From: Flavobacterium poyangense
Lineage (GTDB): Bacteria; Bacteroidota; Bacteroidia; Flavobacteriales; Flavobacteriaceae
Assembly: GCF_011751075.1 (NCBI RefSeq)
Contig: NZ_JAALLN010000017.1
Span: forward strand, 1-64,000
Length of the DNA stretch: 64,000 nt
Direction: 5' to 3'
The notes below the pieces were generated by a model. That model was not told the DNA's origin and searched no databases. It saw nothing but the letters and a program-made list of their open reading frames with translations. This document shows, piece by piece, positions 44,177 through 52,434 of the stretch (its first letter is position 1; each line of letters opens with the position of its first letter). The position numbers and the translations under genes are program-made.

Positions 44177-46447
44177 ATGAAAAAGCATTCCTCGAAAGCC
44201 TTGTTAACCGCGGCTTTATTTGTTGGGATTTCTTCTGTTTGGGCACAGCAAACGCCGCCTGCAACAGCAGCAAATCCAGTTAATAATTATAATTACCATG
44301 ATGCGTTTGCACCGCATTTTTACACAAAAAATGGTACGCCGACACGCTCTGCAAGCGGTCAGCCAGGAGTTGAGTACTGGCAGAACAGGGCGGATTATCA
44401 GATAACCGTAAAATTAAATGGAGCAACAAATGAGCTTGTTGGTACAGACGAAATTACGTATACGAATAATAGTCCGGATAAGTTGTCATTTCTTTGGTTG
44501 AACTTAGATCAGAATTTATTCAACGAAAGTTCAAGAGGAAATGCAGTAGTGCCTTTAACAGGAAGCCGTAATGGTGCTCAAGGGCAGATTTTTGATGGTG
44601 GAAATAAAATTAAATCAGTAAAAATTATTTCCGGAGGAAAGACTAAAACTGAAACTGTTGCAAAATATATTGTTACAGATACCAGAATGCAAATTTTCCT
44701 TCCGCAGGAATTAGCTTCAAAAGGAGGTTCTGTAAAGATTAAAATTGAATTTTCATTCATTGCTCCTTTTGAAGGATCAGACAGAATGGGAGTTTTAGAA
44801 ACTAAACACGGTAAAATTTTTACTATTGCACAATGGTACCCGCGTATGTGTGTGTATGATGATGTAAGAGGTTGGAATACTGCTCCATATTTAGGGGCTT
44901 CAGAGTTTTATTTGGAGTACGGTAATTTTGACGTAAAAATTACAGCTCCTGCCAATCATTATGTAGTGGGTTCAGGTGAGTTGTTAAATGGGGCTGAAGT
45001 ATTACCTGCAGCGCAATTTAAACGCTATAAAGAAGCTTCTCAGAGTGATAAAACAGTTATAATTCGTTCTGCTGAAGAAGTTGCGGCAACTGCTAACGCT
45101 AATGCAACAGGGGAAAAAACATGGCATTATCAAATTAAAAATTCTCGTGATTTTTCATGGGCATCTTCACCGGCTTTTATCTTAGACGGAGCAAAAATAA
45201 ACTTACCTAGTGGTAAAAAATCATTGGCACTATCTGCTTATCCGGTAGAAAGTAATGGCAATGACGCTTGGGGACGTTCTACAGAATATGTAAAAGCATC
45301 GATTGAAAATTATTCTAAGAGATGGTTTGAATATCCTTATCCGGCAGCAACAAATGTGGCAGGAAATGAGGGCGGAATGGAATATCCGGGAATTGTTTTC
45401 TGTGGATGGAAATCTAAAGGAGATGATTTATGGGGAGTTACAGATCACGAATTCGGTCATATTTGGTTTCCTATGATTGTAGGATCTAATGAGCGTTTAT
45501 TTGCCTGGATGGATGAAGGTTTTAATACTTTTATTAACTCAGTTAGTTCATTTGATTTTAATAAAGGAGAATACAAACAGAAACCAACTGACATGCACGA
45601 AGGTGCTGAAAGCTTAACAGGAAAGGATCTGGAACCTATTATGAGTTCACCTGATAATATGAAGGAAGCTAATATTGGGACACTATGTTACTTTAAACCT
45701 GGAGCTGGTTTAACAATTTTGAGAGAACAAGTTTTAGGAGAAGAGCGTTTTGACAAAGCATTGCGTACTTATGTAGAGCGTTGGGCTTACAAACACCCAA
45801 CACCGGATGATTTCTTCAGAACAATTGAAAATGTTGCCGGAGAAGACTTAAGTTGGTTCTGGAGAAGCTGGTTCGTAAACAACTGGCGTTTTGACCAAGG
45901 TATCAACAGCATTAAATATGTGAAAAATGATCCTGCAAAAGGGGTGATTATTACGGTAGAGAACTTTGATAAAATGCCTATGCCGATTGTTTTAGATGTG
46001 AAAGGAAAAAGCGGAAAAGTAACACGAGTGAAATTACCGGTAGAAATCTGGCAACGTAATAACGATTGGTCATTCAAACACAATTCTACTGAAGAAATTG
46101 AAAGCATTACATTAGATCCTGATCATGTTTTTCCAGATTATAACACAAGTAATAATGTTTGGACAGCAGGAAAAGGGACCGTAGAAAAAGATGTTATTTT
46201 AGATGGTTATTTAGGTACTTACATCACTAAAAATGCTCCATTAGCAATTGATTTTACAGAGAAAAATGGTACTTTGGGTGTAGAAATCACAGGTTATCCT
46301 AAGTTTACGGTTAAAGCTGTAGCGGAAGAAAAAGATACTTTCGAATCAAAAATGGCGGGATTAAAATTCAAATTTAATGAAGCCAAAACAGGATTTGATA
46401 TGATTGTTTTAGGAAATGGACAAGTAATTCCGTTTACCAGAAAATAG
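44177..46447 (+). CDS. M1 family metallopeptidase, exported
   Basis: 756 residues from the ATG at 44177 (MKKHSSKALLTAALFVG), chosen because it starts a normal signal peptide ending SVWAQQ; the longer frame from 44063 would put 38 hydrophobic and basic residues ahead of it. Zinc-binding HEFGH followed by the distal Glu in WMDEGFNTF, and GGMEYPG as the aminopeptidase GxMEN-type motif. Gluzincin aminopeptidase acting outside the cytoplasm, probably in peptide scavenging. No type IX C-terminal signal; ends IPFTRK. Single gene with terminator. Confidence 0.93.
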   Translation: MKKHSSKALLTAALFVGISSVWAQQTPPATAANPVNNYNYHDAFAPHFYTKNGTPTRSASGQPGVEYWQNRADYQITVKLNGATNELVGTDEITYTNNSPDKLSFLWLNLDQNLFNESSRGNAVVPLTGSRNGAQGQIFDGGNKIKSVKIISGGKTKTETVAKYIVTDTRMQIFLPQELASKGGSVKIKIEFSFIAPFEGSDRMGVLETKHGKIFTIAQWYPRMCVYDDVRGWNTAPYLGASEFYLEYGNFDVKITAPANHYVVGSGELLNGAEVLPAAQFKRYKEASQSDKTVIIRSAEEVAATANANATGEKTWHYQIKNSRDFSWASSPAFILDGAKINLPSGKKSLALSAYPVESNGNDAWGRSTEYVKASIENYSKRWFEYPYPAATNVAGNEGGMEYPGIVFCGWKSKGDDLWGVTDHEFGHIWFPMIVGSNERLFAWMDEGFNTFINSVSSFDFNKGEYKQKPTDMHEGAESLTGKDLEPIMSSPDNMKEANIGTLCYFKPGAGLTILREQVLGEERFDKALRTYVERWAYKHPTPDDFFRTIENVAGEDLSWFWRSWFVNNWRFDQGINSIKYVKNDPAKGVIITVENFDKMPMPIVLDVKGKSGKVTRVKLPVEIWQRNNDWSFKHNSTEEIESITLDPDHVFPDYNTSNNVWTAGKGTVEKDVILDGYLGTYITKNAPLAIDFTEKNGTLGVEITGYPKFTVKAVAEEKDTFESKMAGLKFKFNEAKTGFDMIVLGNGQVIPFTRK

Positions 46448-46470
46448 AAAAGAATATAATAAAATGCTTA

Positions 46471-46507
46471 AAACCCGATAGTTGTAAAATGCTATCGGGT
46501 TTTTTTG
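46471..46507 (+). terminator. Rho-independent terminator after the M1 peptidase
   Basis: Perfect 11-bp stem AAACCCGATAG (46471-46481) and CTATCGGGTTT (46492-46502), ten-base loop, T run to 46506. It separates the peptidase from the arginine promoter 50 bp downstream. Confidence 0.92.
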
Positions 46508-46558
46508 TGCTCAAAAATAACAATGGATTAAAAAAATGTTAGAATTTTATTTTTTTGT

Positions 46559-46587
46559 TTTGTAAATAAAAAAATAGTGTACTTTTG
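46559..46587 (+). promoter_or_regulatory. Consensus promoter of the arginine cluster
   Basis: TTTG at 46559-46562, 17-bp spacer, TACTTTTG at 46580-46587: both boxes with ideal spacing for the Bacteroidota sigma factor. Transcription would start about 46592-46595, right at the leader-peptide ATG, and leave over 300 nt before the first enzyme gene. Confidence 0.8.
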
Positions 46588-46592
46588 CATCG

Positions 46593-46679
46593 ATGAATAA
46601 AATAAGTTTAAATACAACTTCTTTGTCACGGACAAACTCTGCTAGTACTTCTCCCGAAGTACGGACACTATCTGTATAG
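46593..46679 (+). CDS. 28-residue leader peptide upstream of the arginine genes
   Basis: ATG at 46593 to TAG at 46677-46679. The peptide begins MNKISLNTTSLSRTNSAS and ends PEVRTLSV. It holds two Arg residues, both encoded by CGG within CGG-ACA, a codon that should be rare in so AT-rich a genome. The first CGG lies at the tip of hairpin 1, the second at the junction of hairpins 2 and 3, and the stop codon is in the 3' arm of hairpin 3. This fits a ribosome-sensing attenuator, but there is no run of one amino acid, so the cue is inferred only from the downstream genes. Confidence 0.55.
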   Translation: MNKISLNTTSLSRTNSASTSPEVRTLSV

Positions 46680-46684
46680 TATCC
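46622..46684 (+). promoter_or_regulatory. Structured 5' leader: three abutting hairpins
   Basis: Hairpin 1: TTTGTC-ACG-GACAAA (46622-46636). Hairpin 2: GTACTTC-TCCC-GAAGTAC (46645-46662). Hairpin 3: GGAC/ACTAT-CTGT-ATAGT/ATCC (46663-46684, one mismatch), starting on the base after hairpin 2. TTTTT follows at 46691-46695. Further on, TTGTCC-ATT-GGACAA (46743-46757) repeats the word of hairpin 1 and could pair with it. All lie within or beside the leader peptide. Confidence 0.6.
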
Positions 46685-46914
46685 ACTGAGTTTTTCGTAG
46701 CGTATTTATTTCTATTCATTTTTCATTTTGAAATCACATAAGTTGTCCATTGGACAAACCTATCCTAAAAGCACCTATTGTTTAAAATTGCCTCATAATC
46801 AACTTTTTGATTTAGAAGGGGTTATCTTTATTTTGCTTACTTTTATTGGATTGATTTCTGGATTTCAAACTAAACAATACGTTTTAATTTTTAACTCTAA
46901 CTTCAATTATTGAA
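46685..46914 (+). other. Rest of the arginine leader
   Basis: About 230 nt between the leader-peptide region and the first enzyme gene. T-rich at 46701-46729, a 6-bp hairpin at 46743-46757. A 61-codon frame with only a TTG start runs to 46913 and is not accepted as a gene. Confidence 0.4.
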
Positions 46915-47532
46915 ATGAAGATCTCTATTGTTGTAACTAAGGAAGAACATTTTAAGTATGCGCAGGAAATTTGCGATACGATAGAATCATCGGCCCTGTT
47001 AAGAGGTACAGGGATTGCTAAAAGAACCCCTGAGTACATTCAGAAAAAAATGTCAAATGGAGATGCTATGATTGCTCTGGCAGATGGAAAGTTCGCAGGT
47101 TTTTGTTATATAGAAAGCTGGCAACACGGGAAATTTGTAGCTCATTCCGGTTTAATTGTACATCCCGACTACAGAAGTTTAGGGTTAGCCAAAAAGATAA
47201 AATCGAAGGTTTTTGATTACTCTCTGGAAAGATATCCGGAGGCCAAAATATTTGGTATTACTACAGGGTTGGCAGTAATGAAAATCAATTCAGACTTAGG
47301 TTATAAACCGGTTCCTTTCTCAGAACTTACAACAGATCCAAGTTTTTGGGCCGGTTGTAAAACCTGTACCAATTACGAAATCCTGCAAAGTAAAGAAAAC
47401 AAAATGTGTCTTTGTACCGGTATGTTGTACGATCCAAAAGAGAAACAAAAAACTCCGGCAAAACACCCTTTTAACGAAAAAGTTCTTAATAGACTGAGAA
47501 CCATTAAACAAGCCTTATTTTTAAAAAAGTAA
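46915..47532 (+). CDS. GNAT acyltransferase, probable N-acylglutamate synthase of the arginine pathway
   Basis: 205 residues. GNAT fold with GFCYIESWQHGKFVAHSGLIVHPDYRSLGLAKKIK covering the strand-loop-helix that binds acyl-CoA; the C-terminal half has two Cys pairs (GCKTC, MCLC) that may bind metal. As the first gene of the cluster it very likely replaces ArgA/ArgJ and acylates glutamate. Whether it uses acetyl-CoA or succinyl-CoA is not visible. It starts 4 bp before argG after its stop, so they are translated in series. Homologues open arginine clusters in other Bacteroidota. Confidence 0.75.
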   Translation: MKISIVVTKEEHFKYAQEICDTIESSALLRGTGIAKRTPEYIQKKMSNGDAMIALADGKFAGFCYIESWQHGKFVAHSGLIVHPDYRSLGLAKKIKSKVFDYSLERYPEAKIFGITTGLAVMKINSDLGYKPVPFSELTTDPSFWAGCKTCTNYEILQSKENKMCLCTGMLYDPKEKQKTPAKHPFNEKVLNRLRTIKQALFLKK

Positions 47533-47536
47533 CATT

Positions 47537-48730
47537 ATGAAAAAAGTTGTATTAGCTTATAGCGGAGGATTAGATACCTCGTATTGTTTGAAATATTTAA
47601 AAAACGAAAAAGGATACGAAGTTCATACTGTGCTTGTAGATACAGGAGGATTTGATGCAGAAGAATTGTCAGCTATTGAAAAAAGAGCCTACGAATTAGG
47701 AAGTGCGCAACACGCCAACCTAACCATTGTAGATAAATATTATGATAAAGCCATAAAATATTTGATTTTCGGAAATGTATTAAAAAACAATACTTATCCG
47801 TTATCAGTGAGTGCAGAGCGTGTTTTTCAGGCAATTGAAGCCATAAAATATGCTAAAAAAGTAGGAGCAAGCGCCATCGCACATGGAAGTACAGGTGCAG
47901 GAAATGATCAGATTCGTTTTGATTTGATTTTTCAGACCATTGCTCCTGAAATTGAGATTATTACTCCGATTAGAGATTTAAAACTTTCTAGACAAGAAGA
48001 GGTAGATTATCTGTCTAAAAATGGAGTGCATTATTCCTGGGAAAAAGCGCAATACTCTATTAATAAAGGACTTTGGGGAACAAGTGTTGGAGGAAAAGAA
48101 ACCCTAACCTCAAGTCAGCCATTACCGGGTGAAGCGTATCCTTCTCAATTGCAAAAAGAAGGAGAAGAGAAAGTGACCTTGCATTTCGAACAAGGCGAAT
48201 TAGTTGCAGTTAATGGTAAAACAGACAAACCATCAAATAATATCGTTACCCTCGAAAAACTGGCAAATGCTTATGCGATTGGAAGAGACATTCACGTAGG
48301 GGATACCATTATCGGAATTAAAGGAAGAGTTGGTTTTGAAGCTGCTGCACCGCTAATTATCATTAAAGCACATCATTTATTAGAGAAACATACGCTCGGA
48401 AAATGGCAACAATATTGGAAAGAGCAACTAGGAAACTGGTATGGCATGTTGTTTCACGAAGGTCAATTTCTTGATCCGGTAATGAGAAACATCGAAACTT
48501 TTTTACAAGACACTCAAAAAACAGTAAATGGAGTAGTAACCGTTTCTCTAAAGCCCTATCATTTTTCTCTTGACGGAATTGAGTCTCAAAATGATTTAAT
48601 GAACACCGGATTTGGTCAGTATGGAGAAATGAACAACGCCTGGACGTCTGATGATGCAAAGGGATTCATTAAGATTTTAGGAAACGCTCAAAACATATTT
48701 TCATCTGTAAACCATTTAGATCATGATTAA
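47537..48730 (+). CDS. argG: Argininosuccinate synthase
   Basis: 397 residues. Joins citrulline and aspartate with ATP to argininosuccinate. PP-loop AYSGGLDTSYCLKYL at the N-terminus, AHGSTGAGNDQIRFD and the citrulline/aspartate-binding segment SINKGLWGTSVGG are present. Cytosolic. Its last 8 bp overlap the start of argC, indicating translational coupling. Confidence 0.96.
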   Translation: MKKVVLAYSGGLDTSYCLKYLKNEKGYEVHTVLVDTGGFDAEELSAIEKRAYELGSAQHANLTIVDKYYDKAIKYLIFGNVLKNNTYPLSVSAERVFQAIEAIKYAKKVGASAIAHGSTGAGNDQIRFDLIFQTIAPEIEIITPIRDLKLSRQEEVDYLSKNGVHYSWEKAQYSINKGLWGTSVGGKETLTSSQPLPGEAYPSQLQKEGEEKVTLHFEQGELVAVNGKTDKPSNNIVTLEKLANAYAIGRDIHVGDTIIGIKGRVGFEAAAPLIIIKAHHLLEKHTLGKWQQYWKEQLGNWYGMLFHEGQFLDPVMRNIETFLQDTQKTVNGVVTVSLKPYHFSLDGIESQNDLMNTGFGQYGEMNNAWTSDDAKGFIKILGNAQNIFSSVNHLDHD

Positions 48731-49700
48731 TGTTGGAATAATTGGCGGTTCAGGCTACACGGCCGGGGAACTTATCAGAATAGCAATGTATCACCCCAAT
48801 GTAAACCTGGATTTTGTTTACAGCACAACCAATGTGGGCAAACCACTTTCAGTGGCACACCACGATTTGATGGGTGATATTGAAATGAATTTTACCGACA
48901 AAATTAATCCTGATGTAAACGTTGTTTTTTTATGTCTTGGACACGGGAAATCTATTTCGTTTCTGAAAGAAAACAAGTTTGCTGGTCACACTAAAATTAT
49001 TGATTTAGGTAATGATTTCAGATTGACGAAAGATGCTGATTTTGAAGGAAAACAATTCGTATACGGATTGCCTGAGTTGAATAAAACCGAGATTAAAAAA
49101 GCAAATCATATTGCAAATCCGGGTTGTTTTGCAACAGCGATTCAATTGGCTTTGTTGCCTTTAGCGAAGAATAAGTTGTTGAAAGGCGACGTTCATATTA
49201 ATGCCACAACAGGAAGCACAGGTGCCGGAGTTGGTTTAGCAGATACTTCTCATTTTAGCTGGAGAAACAATAATATGTCACATTATAAAGCTTTTGAACA
49301 TCAGCATTTGGGAGAAATCAATCAGAGTGTCACACAATTACAGCCTGATTTTTCAGATGAATTGATTTTTGTTCCAAACAGAGGTGATTTTACAAGAGGA
49401 ATTTTTGCTACATTATATACCACATCAGATGAAAGTGTAGAAGATTTGGTTTCTAAGTATCAGGATTTCTATAAAAAAGAGCCTTTTGTAACGGTTACAA
49501 CAACCAATATTAATATGAAGCAGGTCGTACAAACCAATAAATGTATTATTAGCATATTAAAAAAAGGAAACCGGGTTTTGATTACATCAATTATTGACAA
49601 TTTAACCAAAGGTGCTTCAGGTCAAGCGATCCAGAACATGAATTTGATGTTCGGATTAGAAGAAACCACAGGTTTACATATGAAACCAAGCGGATTTTAG
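48723..49700 (+). CDS. argC: N-acyl-gamma-glutamyl-phosphate reductase
   Basis: 325 residues. NADPH-dependent reduction of the acylglutamyl phosphate made by ArgB. N-terminal GGSGYTAGELIRI binds the cofactor; the catalytic Cys is in ANPGCFATAIQLALLPL; the His of the active site is in KAFEHQHLGEIN. Full length. Overlaps argG by 8 bp. Confidence 0.96.
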   Translation: MINVGIIGGSGYTAGELIRIAMYHPNVNLDFVYSTTNVGKPLSVAHHDLMGDIEMNFTDKINPDVNVVFLCLGHGKSISFLKENKFAGHTKIIDLGNDFRLTKDADFEGKQFVYGLPELNKTEIKKANHIANPGCFATAIQLALLPLAKNKLLKGDVHINATTGSTGAGVGLADTSHFSWRNNNMSHYKAFEHQHLGEINQSVTQLQPDFSDELIFVPNRGDFTRGIFATLYTTSDESVEDLVSKYQDFYKKEPFVTVTTTNINMKQVVQTNKCIISILKKGNRVLITSIIDNLTKGASGQAIQNMNLMFGLEETTGLHMKPSGF

Positions 49701-49708
49701 AAAAAAAA

Positions 49709-49775
49709 ATGTTTCAGGTTTCAAGTTTCAGATTGCGTGCAGAACGTAAAACATGAAACCTGAAACCTGAAACCT
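49709..49775. repeat. Inverted repeat of TGAAACC words between argC and argD
   Basis: ATGTTTCAGGTTTCAAGTTTCA (49709-49730, 22 bases, written here as GTTTC words) faces three tandem TGAAACC copies at 49754-49775; about 20 of 22 positions can pair. May fold in the mRNA between the two genes. Confidence 0.6.
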
Positions 49776-49789
49776 TAAACAAAAAAGAA

Positions 49790-50929
49790 ATGAACTTATT
49801 TAACGTTTACCCTTTATATAATATTACCCCTGTAAAAGCTATAGATTGTACAATTACAGATGAAAACGGAATCGAATATTTAGATTTATACAGTGGTCAT
49901 GGTGTGATTTCTATCGGACACACTCAACCTGATTATGTCGCCAAACTGAAAAATCAATTGGATCATTTGGGGTTTTACTCCAATGCTATTCAGAATCCTT
50001 TGCAAGTTGAATTAGCTCAAAAGCTGGGAAAACTTTCCGGATTGGAAGATTATGAATTGTTTTTATGCAGCTCCGGAGCTGAGGCCAATGAGAATGCTTT
50101 AAAATTAGCTTCTTTCCATAACGGAAAATCAAGAGTGGTTGCTTTTGATAATTCATTCCACGGAAGGACTTCTGCCGCTGTTGCCGTTACAGACAATAAA
50201 AAGATTGTAGCGCCAATAAATGCCCAGCAGGAAGTGACTTTTCTTCCTTTAAATCAAATTGATTTAGTAGAAGCAGAACTTCAAAAGGGAGATGTTTCCA
50301 GCGTAATTATCGAGGGGATTCAGGGAGTTGGCGGTTTGGATGAAGGAACAACCGAGTTTTTTAAAGCTTTAGAAGAGACCTGTAAAAAACACGATGTCGT
50401 TTTAATTTTAGATGAAGTACAATCGGGATACGGAAGAAGCGGAAAGTTTTTCGCCTTTCAACATCATGGAATTAACGCTGATATTATTTCAGTAGCAAAA
50501 GGAATGGGGAACGGTTTTCCGGTAGGAGCGATTTTAATTTCGCCAAAGTTTGAAGCAAGTTTTGGTCTATTGGGAACTACTTTTGGAGGAAGTCATTTGT
50601 CTTGTGCAGCCGGAATTGCAGTTCTGGATGTTATTGAAAAATTGGATTTGCAGAAAAATGTAAACGAAGTTTCGGCCTATTTTTCAGAACAAATCAAACA
50701 AGTTCCGGGGATCAAGCAAGTAAAAGGAAAAGGATTAATGCTCGGAGTTGAGTTTGATTTTGAAGTGGCAGCATTAAGAAAGAAATTGATTATCGAGAAA
50801 CATATTTTTACCGGAAGCGCAAACAATAAGAATTTGTTGAGAATTTTGCCTCCGTTAACGGTAAAAAAAGCAGATATCGATACCTTTATAGTAGCTTTAA
50901 AAGAAAGTCTAGAAGAACTTAAAAATTAA
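49790..50929 (+). CDS. argD: Acylornithine aminotransferase, class III PLP enzyme
   Basis: 379 residues. Transfers an amino group from glutamate to the acylglutamate semialdehyde. LYSGHGVISIGHTQP near the N-terminus, FHGRTSAAVAVT, ILDEVQSGYGRSGKFFAF and the PLP-binding Lys in SVAKGMGNGFPVGAI. Somewhat short N-terminus but all core motifs present. Cytosolic dimer by family. Separated from argC by an 89-bp spacer of inverted repeats. Confidence 0.93.
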   Translation: MNLFNVYPLYNITPVKAIDCTITDENGIEYLDLYSGHGVISIGHTQPDYVAKLKNQLDHLGFYSNAIQNPLQVELAQKLGKLSGLEDYELFLCSSGAEANENALKLASFHNGKSRVVAFDNSFHGRTSAAVAVTDNKKIVAPINAQQEVTFLPLNQIDLVEAELQKGDVSSVIIEGIQGVGGLDEGTTEFFKALEETCKKHDVVLILDEVQSGYGRSGKFFAFQHHGINADIISVAKGMGNGFPVGAILISPKFEASFGLLGTTFGGSHLSCAAGIAVLDVIEKLDLQKNVNEVSAYFSEQIKQVPGIKQVKGKGLMLGVEFDFEVAALRKKLIIEKHIFTGSANNKNLLRILPPLTVKKADIDTFIVALKESLEELKN

Positions 50930-50952
50930 TATTTTAATTTATTTTTCTTACC

Positions 50953-50985
50953 ACACCTGACAGGTTTTTAAAACCTGTCAGGTGT
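50953..50985. repeat. Perfect 15-bp palindrome between argD and proA
   Basis: ACACCTGACAGGTTT (50953-50967), loop TTA, AAACCTGTCAGGTGT (50971-50985). Of terminator size, but not followed by a T run on the plus strand. The same palindrome is, as far as I recall, dispersed in flavobacterial genomes. Confidence 0.7.
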
Positions 50986-51024
50986 AAAATATAAAACCAA
51001 CCAAAAACCAACCAACTGTAAATC

Positions 51025-52221
51025 ATGAATCACCAACTCTCAATCGAAAAGCGGAATTTGGTTTTACTGTCGATGGCAAAGCTTGTCGAGCAGGAAAGAA
51101 ACCAGATTATTTTAACCAATCAGGCTGATTTAATGGCTTACGATGGCTCTGATCTTGCCATGGAGGAACGTCTGAAAGTTGATGATAAAAAGATTGATGA
51201 GATGATTTTATCGTTAAATCAATTGGCCGCGCAGGATGATCCGGTTGGAGTAGAACGATTTCATTTTGTACATGATAACGGAATCAAAGTGATCAATAAA
51301 ACAGCAGCTTTTGGTACAATATTGATCATTTACGAATCGCGTCCTGATGTAACTATTGAAGCAGGTGGAATTGCTTTTAAATCCGGGAATAAAATTTTAT
51401 TAAAAGGAGGAAAAGAAGCATTACGGTCTAATTTGAAAATTGTGAGTTTATGGCACGAGGCTTTACAAGAAAATAAAGTTTCAAAAGATTGGGTGGAATA
51501 TTTGAATTTTAATAGAGCTGAAACACAGGCTTTTTTAGAAAAACCAACACAAAAAGTAGATTTAATTGTGCCTCGTGGCGGTGAAAAGTTAATTGAGTTT
51601 GTAAAAGCGCATGCGACCTGCCCGGTAATCGTAAGTGGACGTGGTAACAACTTCGTTTATGTGCACAAAGAAGCCGATACCGATATGGCGCTGAAAGTAA
51701 TCAGAAATGCTAAAACGTCTAAAATTTCGGCTTGTAATGCACTGGATAAGGTCTTAATAGATGTGCGATTACCAAATTTTGAAGGATTTGTTGCTTTGTT
51801 AATCGAGGATTTGGTAGAAGCTAATGTTGAAGTCATAGTAGACAAGACATTAGATACGTTTAAAAATACAAGTCTTTTGAACGATGAAAATATTTGGTAT
51901 GAAGAGTTTTTAGATTATAAAATTGTAATCGGAACCATAGATTCAGAAGACCATGCAATTGAAAAAATAAATAAATATTGCGGTGGACATTCCGCTTCAA
52001 TTATTACCAGAAACGATGTTGTTGCACAAGAATTTATGGAGAATGTAGATGCAGCGGCCGTATATCAAAATGCATCAACCCGTTTTACAGACGGTGGACA
52101 GCTTGGTCTGGGTGGAGAATTAGCCATAAGCACTGATAAACTGCACCAAAGAGGACCAATTGGCTTACAGCATCTTGTAACCAATAAATGGTATATTTAT
52201 GGGGAAGGACAGATTAGATGA
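51025..52221 (+). CDS. proA: Glutamate-5-semialdehyde dehydrogenase
   Basis: 398 residues. NADPH-dependent reduction of glutamyl-5-phosphate, second step to proline. Aldehyde-dehydrogenase fold with IIYESRPDVTIEAGGIAFKSGN, VPRGGEKLI and the catalytic Cys in KISACNALDKVLID; C-terminal DGGQLGLGGELAIST. Full length. It precedes proB, the reverse of the usual proBA order, inside the arginine cluster. Confidence 0.96.
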   Translation: MNHQLSIEKRNLVLLSMAKLVEQERNQIILTNQADLMAYDGSDLAMEERLKVDDKKIDEMILSLNQLAAQDDPVGVERFHFVHDNGIKVINKTAAFGTILIIYESRPDVTIEAGGIAFKSGNKILLKGGKEALRSNLKIVSLWHEALQENKVSKDWVEYLNFNRAETQAFLEKPTQKVDLIVPRGGEKLIEFVKAHATCPVIVSGRGNNFVYVHKEADTDMALKVIRNAKTSKISACNALDKVLIDVRLPNFEGFVALLIEDLVEANVEVIVDKTLDTFKNTSLLNDENIWYEEFLDYKIVIGTIDSEDHAIEKINKYCGGHSASIITRNDVVAQEFMENVDAAAVYQNASTRFTDGGQLGLGGELAISTDKLHQRGPIGLQHLVTNKWYIYGEGQIR

Positions 52222-52434
52222 TTGTTGATTTTAGATTTTAGATTTTAGATTGTAAAATGTAGATTGTAAAATGTAAAATGTCGAATGTAAAATGTCGAAT
52301 GTAAATTATAGTTTTTTACTTGGAATTTGGAATTTAAAAAATTGGAATTTTAATATAAAGTAGCTTTGCGAACCTTGCGATTGTAAAGGTCAAGTATATA
52401 AAAAAACTTTGCGCCCCTTGCGGTTAAACAGATC
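52222..52434. repeat. Spacer of simple and dispersed repeats between proA and proB
   Basis: TTTTAGA repeats (52228-52250), GTAAAATGT and GTCGAATGT words (52252-52300), then CTTTGCGAACCTTGCG (52364-52379) and CTTTGCGCCCCTTGCGG (52408-52424), the same word family as at 29005-29090. No gene. Confidence 0.65.

Noticed and set aside
46622..46684. Guanidine-II (mini-ykkC) riboswitch
   Set aside because: Only the first hairpin has an ACG loop; the second has TCCC, and the required paired ACGR loops are missing.
46728..46913. 61-codon frame ending just before the arginine GNAT gene
   Set aside because: It has only a TTG start, lies in the structured leader and has no recognisable family; the hydrophobic stretch can arise from T-rich DNA. 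Conservation would be needed to accept it.
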